In this document: piece after piece, positions 15,738 to 20,111 of the stretch | How positions within the stretch are numbered: position 1 is the stretch's first letter | Layout of the letters: the number at the start of each line of letters is the position of its first letter | Assembly (NCBI GenBank): GCA_947484105.1 | Contig: CANKON010000001.1 | Span: 1 to 20,111 of the forward strand | Source of the DNA: Methylococcaceae bacterium | GTDB taxonomy: Bacteria > Pseudomonadota > Gammaproteobacteria > Methylococcales > Methylomonadaceae | Length of the DNA: 20,111 nt | Direction: 5' to 3' | Notes under the pieces: generated by a model | Database searches by the model: none | What the model saw: only the letters and a program-made list of their open reading frames with translations | What the model was told of the DNA's origin: nothing | Translations under genes and position numbers: made by a program

Positions 15738-18700
15738 CTAAATACTGTTTGTGTCAAAAATGGCGTTAATGTCTAAAACTAAACCCACATCGCTGCTTCC
15801 CAATAATGTGCAACCAATCACTCCGCGAATATGGGATAAATAACCTTGCAATGGACGCGATAAAACATTTTGTTGCCCAATCAATTCACTCACTTTTATA
15901 GCAACTCGCTGTTCTTCTTTACCAATGACAACAAATAACTGTTTTTCTTCATCGGCAAAATCGTTAGTTTCTTGATTATTTTGATGACTGCCTTTTAAAA
16001 ACTGCACAGGAATAGTGTCGTTATTTTCTAAATGCAGCATAAAACCGCTTTCATCAGCAGATACGCTCATTAAATTATTTTTATCAATACGAATAATGCG
16101 CTGTATGGCATCAATGGGAATAACGTAATGCACGGCGTTAATTCTGACGACCATGCCTTCAAGTAACAGCATGGTTAGCGACATGGTGAGCGTAAAACGC
16201 AAACCGCCTGTTGGCAGATTGGTTATCCAAATGTTGCCGCCATGCAGTTGCAACGTGTCACGCATTTTTGAAAAATCAACGCTATTTTCACTGTCTTCGT
16301 CGTTAAACGTTACGCCGTAAGCGGGATTGAAAATAGATTCTAATTGATTGGCTAAACCTAACTGTGCGGCTCTGCGAGCGACATTTTGTGTATCAATGCC
16401 AATGCCGTCATCTTCAATAATAATTTTGACGTGATCGTCATTTTCAATCAGCACAACGCGCAATTTGGCTTGTTCATTCTTGCCGCTTTCAACGCGCTGT
16501 TCTTGGGTTTCAATGCTTTGCGTCATGCAAAATGTCAACAATGTTCGCAACGGGGCTTTTAAATTTTCAAGCATCGTAAAATCAAGCGACACATCATCGC
16601 CTTCGGTGCTGAAATTAACGGCGCGATTTTTTTGCCGAGCTGTGCTTTCAACAAAAGGATAAAGCGGTTTTAAAAGCTGCATTGCCGAGCGCATACGCCC
16701 CGCAATCGCTTCTTCTTGCAACTGTTCCATTAAGGCGTTGGTTTGCACTTCAATTTGAATGAGCTTTTCAACTTTGTCTTGCCAAAGCAAAAGATATTGG
16801 CGCACATCATCTTTGGCTTGCGTCCAATGTCCATCAACGGCATTTAATTTAACGTCGATATTTTTAGCTAAATCTTCTTCAACTAAATCACGCAACAAAT
16901 GGCGCATCATGGCTTGATTGGTAACAAGTTCACCGATGGATTCAAGCATATCGCACGACATTTGTCCTTGATTTGCTAAAGGCAAACCATCTGACGTTTT
17001 CGCTAATTCAGATTGCCGAAGACGGTTCGTTTCATCACCGACAGTTTTATGATCTTCTAAAACATGGGTGACAAATAATGATTTACCGCTGTGGTCGAGG
17101 TTAATTAAAACTTCTTTGAATTGCGTTGGATTGAGATTTGTTGAAATCAAAAAATCAAACAACGTGCGATTACCTTCAAAAACAGTCACGTTGCTAATTG
17201 CCGTCACAGAATCTGAACTGACCCATGTCAAAAAATTTGTCGCTAATTCTTCGTCTTGTTCTAAATCTGTTCGGACGATGAAAAAGTGTTTGTTTGCGTC
17301 TAAATCATCAGCGGCAATTTTGACGCTTTCCGTTGTGAGAATTTTATGGAACGGTTGTGGTAATGCTAAACGTGCTTCAATCATTGATGCTGAAACTACT
17401 GCGCCACTCGATACAAATACCGCTGACGTTGCATCGTCTAATAATTTTTCAATTTGTCCCATGTCAGGTGCAATGCCTGATTCAAGACTGCTTAACACTA
17501 ATTCAATGCCGCTTACAAAGGATTTTGCAATGTGCAACATAAAGCCATCGACAACCATATCACCGTTGGTAATGCGTGCGAATAAATCCATTAACGACAT
17601 ACTGAGTTGTGCAGCAGTTTCTAATCCGTAATGCTGGCAAGCGTAATAAATTTTCCGTAACGCTTCATTGATGCGCGTGCAGTTATATTCAACGTTTGAG
17701 CGATTTTTAATGCTTTCTAAAATGTTATTGATAATAAGCAAATTTGCAAAAACGTGTTTGCTACATAAATAACCGAGCATCGTTTGTGTATGTGAATTAA
17801 CGCGCGTTTGCCCTTCAAAAATCACATTTTCAATTGCAATCAACGCTTCAAATAACCAAAACAAAAAATCTTGCACATTTTGATGGGTGAGCACGACGTG
17901 GCGATTCGGTTCGATAAATTCATCAATTAACGACACTAATTGCACAAAATCTAACGGTTCAGCTAAATTTTTAATTTCTTCTAACGCAGCAATAAATTGT
18001 GGGCTGTTAAATTCCGCCGAGTCATAAACCGCTTTAACTAATTGAAGTGGTTTTTTTATTTCATCGAAAAAATTAGCAATTTCTGGCGTTGCCAAATTAT
18101 TAGCATTTACGCCATCAAGAAGCGCGGAAGCAGACTCATTTTGTGCAGGCAATTTTTTTCCAAAATCTTGCAACAGCAAATTTTTTAATTGATCAAAAAC
18201 ATTTTCTGCATCGGATTTTTCAAATGTTGACGCGCTTAAAAATTCCTCTAAAACTTTTTCCCATTTTAGAAAGCCCAATTGTTGCGCGGCAGAATTTATA
18301 TGTTCAGCTTGTTCGCGTAACTCTGATTGTGAATTTTCTTCGTCAAATTGATTTAGTGTTTGTTGCATTTCAAGCAAAGTTTCACTTGTCAGCGTAGCGA
18401 ACATATCTCGATAAACAGGGTCATCTGCCAAATCAATCGGATTAAAAATTATTGCCGTTTCAGAAACAAAAGACGCACTTTCAAATAAATCGTCAATTTC
18501 TTCTGTTACGCCTTCAAGCAAAGCGTAAGCAGGTAATTCCACAGGTAATTCTTTTTGAAAGTCTTGTAACAATAAATTTTTTAACTGTTCAAATACATTT
18601 TCAGCGTCTGATTTTTGAAAAGTTGATGCGGTTAAAAATTCACTTAAAACTTTTTCCCATGCAAAAAAACTTAATTGTTGAGCCGCAAAATTGATGTGTT

Positions 18701-19544
18701 CAGCTTGTTCGAGTAATTCTGTTTGTGAATTTTCGTTAAATTTTTCTAACGTTTGACGCATTTCAACCAATGTTTCACTTGCAAGCATCGCAAACAAATC
18801 TCGATAAACGGGGTCTTGCGCTAAATCAACTGGATTAAAAATTATCGCCGTGTCAGAAACAAACGACGCATTGCTAAATAATTCGTCTAATTCTTCGGTG
18901 GCTTCCAATTCATTAACGTAAATTGGTGAATCTTCCGTTTGGGTTACTTCTTCAAGAATATCTTCTGCGCTGGCTTGATATTCGACAATTTCAATGCTGT
19001 CTTCAACTTGCGCTTCGGTTTTAGTTTTTGTTTTTTTAGATTTGGTGGGTTTTGCAGCGGCAAAAAAATCATCTTCGATTTCGATTTTTTCTTCTGATTT
19101 TTTAATTTGTTCGGTTGGTTTTTGTTCAACTTCTGGCGTTTCAATACCGTGACAACGCGCTATTTTTTGTTTTAAACGTTCAACTAATTCCGCGCTATTT
19201 TCAGGATTTGCATCTTGTTGAGATTCGCACGTTTTAGTGAGCATATCATTTAAAACATCAATAATTTCAAGCAATAAATCCGTAATTTCGTTATCAAGTG
19301 GCACGCCTTCGTCGCGCACAATACCAATTAAATCTTCCGCAACATGAGCGCGAGATTCAATGACAGCTAATCCCATCACACGCGAATTGCCCTTAAATGT
19401 GTGAACAGAACGAAATAAACTTGAAATGGTTTCTTTATCGGACGGCGATTTTTTCAAAAACAAAACGGCTTCTTCGGCCGCTTGCAAGGATTGTTGACCT
19501 TCGTCAGCATAGAGTTCCCAAATTTCATTTACTTCATCAGACAT
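15738..19544 (-). CDS. giant CheA-like protein with degenerate kinase core
   Basis: A 1268-residue protein. Hpt is at 1-105 with intact H48 in HTFKGN. An acidic/basic linker covers about 135-215. Two tandem copies of a helical repeat lie at about 217-334 and 347-464. A long helical region follows (about 490-850), then dimerisation-like helices (about 862-965), an ATPase-like domain (about 975-1122) and a CheW-like C terminus (about 1125-1265). Compared with the CheA at 1411, the N box is gone: HIVRNSLDHG is replaced by TLLTFCMTQS (1001-1010). G2 is also gone, with SENSVD in place of SGRGVGMD. G1 (DDGIGID) remains. ATP hydrolysis is therefore doubtful. It may be a scaffold and phosphate acceptor served by the other CheA. 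It follows the receiver gene by 37 bases with a poor ribosome site. Confidence 0.92.
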   Translation of the reverse strand: MSDEVNEIWELYADEGQQSLQAAEEAVLFLKKSPSDKETISSLFRSVHTFKGNSRVMGLAVIESRAHVAEDLIGIVRDEGVPLDNEITDLLLEIIDVLNDMLTKTCESQQDANPENSAELVERLKQKIARCHGIETPEVEQKPTEQIKKSEEKIEIEDDFFAAAKPTKSKKTKTKTEAQVEDSIEIVEYQASAEDILEEVTQTEDSPIYVNELEATEELDELFSNASFVSDTAIIFNPVDLAQDPVYRDLFAMLASETLVEMRQTLEKFNENSQTELLEQAEHINFAAQQLSFFAWEKVLSEFLTASTFQKSDAENVFEQLKNLLLQDFQKELPVELPAYALLEGVTEEIDDLFESASFVSETAIIFNPIDLADDPVYRDMFATLTSETLLEMQQTLNQFDEENSQSELREQAEHINSAAQQLGFLKWEKVLEEFLSASTFEKSDAENVFDQLKNLLLQDFGKKLPAQNESASALLDGVNANNLATPEIANFFDEIKKPLQLVKAVYDSAEFNSPQFIAALEEIKNLAEPLDFVQLVSLIDEFIEPNRHVVLTHQNVQDFLFWLFEALIAIENVIFEGQTRVNSHTQTMLGYLCSKHVFANLLIINNILESIKNRSNVEYNCTRINEALRKIYYACQHYGLETAAQLSMSLMDLFARITNGDMVVDGFMLHIAKSFVSGIELVLSSLESGIAPDMGQIEKLLDDATSAVFVSSGAVVSASMIEARLALPQPFHKILTTESVKIAADDLDANKHFFIVRTDLEQDEELATNFLTWVSSDSVTAISNVTVFEGNRTLFDFLISTNLNPTQFKEVLINLDHSGKSLFVTHVLEDHKTVGDETNRLRQSELAKTSDGLPLANQGQMSCDMLESIGELVTNQAMMRHLLRDLVEEDLAKNIDVKLNAVDGHWTQAKDDVRQYLLLWQDKVEKLIQIEVQTNALMEQLQEEAIAGRMRSAMQLLKPLYPFVESTARQKNRAVNFSTEGDDVSLDFTMLENLKAPLRTLLTFCMTQSIETQEQRVESGKNEQAKLRVVLIENDDHVKIIIEDDGIGIDTQNVARRAAQLGLANQLESIFNPAYGVTFNDEDSENSVDFSKMRDTLQLHGGNIWITNLPTGGLRFTLTMSLTMLLLEGMVVRINAVHYVIPIDAIQRIIRIDKNNLMSVSADESGFMLHLENNDTIPVQFLKGSHQNNQETNDFADEEKQLFVVIGKEEQRVAIKVSELIGQQNVLSRPLQGYLSHIRGVIGCTLLGSSDVGLVLDINAIFDTNSI
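18153..18896 (-). repeat. tandem internal duplication in the CheA-like gene
   Basis: Two direct copies, about 354 bases each with a 390-base period, encode residues 217-334 and 347-464. Shared landmarks are TEE(L/I)D(E/D)LF, AIIFNP(V/I)DLA, DPVYRD, AEHIN-AAQQL, WEKVL-EFL-AS and NVF-QLKNLLLQDF. Both the protein and the DNA remain clearly alike, so the duplication is fairly recent. Confidence 0.9.
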
Positions 19545-19581
19545 TTCACACCGTACCGTTAATTTTTTATGACTTAAATTT

Positions 19582-19986
19582 TTAGATGCCTAAAACTTTT
19601 TTAATCGTTTGTTGCATTTCTGCGCCGCGTTTTTCGGCTAAATCGAGTGAAACTGCACCTGACGGTTTGGTAATAATTGCATCTGCGCCAAGCATTCTGG
19701 CTTTTGCAGCATAAGGCGACCCCGCAATTGCCACTGACGATAAAATCACAATTTTGGCTTTGGTGCGTAATCGCGCAAGACGCAAAAACTCTAAACCGTC
19801 CATTTCGGGCATTTCAATATCAAGCAAAATTAACGCTAAATCTTTATGTTTATCTAATTCTTCCAAGGCTTTTTTACCATTTTCTGCTGTTGCGACAACT
19901 GAAAAATTTGCCCATTTGCTAACAAGATTTCGAGTAACATTTCGCATCATCACTGAATCATCAACAATCATCACGTTATAAGCCAT
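19582..19986 (-). CDS. CheY/CheB-type receiver protein preceding the CheA-like gene
   Basis: A 134-residue receiver-only protein with D9-D10, phospho-acceptor D56 (LLDIEMPEMDG), an SS pair near 83-84 and K107 (ITKPSG). It resembles the receiver half of CheB (VDDSVMMR, ILSSVAIAGSPYAAKA, KPSGAVSLDLA) more than the stand-alone CheY proteins of block A. It ends about 27 residues after KPSG with no esterase domain, so it is either a CheY derived from a CheB receiver or a truncated CheB that now acts alone. AAGGAG lies 8 bases before its ATG, a strong site. With only 37 bases to the giant CheA-like gene, the two are co-transcribed and probably exchange phosphate. Confidence 0.92.
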   Translation of the reverse strand: MAYNVMIVDDSVMMRNVTRNLVSKWANFSVVATAENGKKALEELDKHKDLALILLDIEMPEMDGLEFLRLARLRTKAKIVILSSVAIAGSPYAAKARMLGADAIITKPSGAVSLDLAEKRGAEMQQTIKKVLGI

Positions 19987-20022
19987 TTATCTCTCTCCTT
20001 TTTAGTTTTTATTATTTTCAAA

Positions 20023-20046
20023 TGGGAGTGATGAATTTCACTCCCA
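20023..20046. terminator. perfect 9-bp stem-loop upstream of the receiver gene
   Basis: TGGGAGTGA / TCACTCCCA with a 6-base loop (TGAATT) is a perfect stem in the 73-base gap between the edge gene and the receiver. It could terminate the edge gene, although the minus strand lacks a clear T run after it and the T-rich side lies on the plus strand. An operator for a dimeric regulator is an alternative. Confidence 0.5.
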
Positions 20047-20059
20047 CGTTTTAACATTT

Positions 20060-20111
20060 TTAGAAATGCCCAAAACCGCGTTCGTCTTGGTCAAGCGGCA
20101 TCACTTGTTTA
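20060..20111 (-). CDS. 3' end of an upstream gene (partial)
   Basis: A minus-strand frame comes in from the right edge and ends with TAA at 20060-20062, giving the C terminus KQVMPLDQDERGFGHF. I do not recognise the family from 16 residues. The hairpin directly after the stop supports a real gene end. Location upstream of a receiver and a CheA-like gene suggests another signalling component, but that is only a guess. Confidence 0.45.
   Translation of the reverse strand, partial: KQVMPLDQDERGFGHF

Noticed and set aside
15462..15776. 104-residue plus-strand open frame crossing the intergenic element
   Set aside because: It overlaps two real genes and the structured repeat, with no ribosome site or family resemblance.
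17068..17631. 187-residue open frame on the plus strand
   Set aside because: It lies fully inside the CheA-like gene on the opposite strand, has no recognisable domain or ribosome site, and its composition is that of an antisense shadow.
18153..18896. Assembly error causing the tandem repeat in the CheA-like gene
   Set aside because: The two copies differ at many codons and amino acids, so this is a real, somewhat diverged duplication and not a duplicated read.

Overview
This window is a dense, almost gap-free chemosensory (chemotaxis-type) signalling locus. It is AT-rich, and most genes have strong AAGGAG-like ribosome binding sites. The gene types and order point to a Gammaproteobacterium or a close relative; I cannot name the genus from the sequence alone. 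Thirteen complete genes and two edge fragments are supported. All are on the minus strand except one histidine kinase. No rRNA, tRNA, CRISPR array or transposase gene was seen, and no gene-free stretch exceeds 300 bases.

Block A (about 10618 down to 1, minus strand) looks like one long operon. In transcription order it holds a soluble chemoreceptor with two signalling tips, a protein made of three CheW domains, the methylesterase CheB, a HEAT-repeat protein, the methyltransferase CheR, a CheY-like regulator, a full-length CheA kinase, a small STAS-like protein, two sister CheY proteins, and the start of a two-helix membrane protein that leaves the window. Spacings are tiny (1 to 31 bases) down to the STAS-like gene. 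A weak hairpin then separates the twin CheY genes. The order resembles, from memory, chemotaxis cluster I of Vibrio cholerae, whose double-signalling-domain receptor DosM stabilises a membrane-free array. I infer that block A encodes such a cytoplasmic array.

Block B (10861 to about 15565) is an accessory sensory module. A soluble PAS-PAS histidine kinase on the plus strand converges on a single-domain response regulator. Next to the regulator is a large membrane chemoreceptor with an Aer-like (probably FAD-binding) PAS domain, two membrane helices, HAMP segments, a second PAS domain and one signalling tip. A MITE-like 131-bp element with terminal inverted repeats sits between this receptor gene and the next block.

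Block C (15738 to 20111) holds a CheY/CheB-type receiver and a giant 1268-residue CheA-like protein. This second CheA keeps an intact phosphoryl-accepting Hpt domain but has lost the conserved N-box and G2 box of its ATP-binding domain. It also carries a tandem duplication of about 118 residues that looks like degenerate Hpt domains. The 3' end of another gene lies at the right edge.

The most interesting points are the double-tip soluble receptor with a matching triple CheW, the pairing of a canonical CheA with a predicted CheA pseudokinase, the pseudo-Hpt repeats, and the MITE-like element after the pseudokinase gene.
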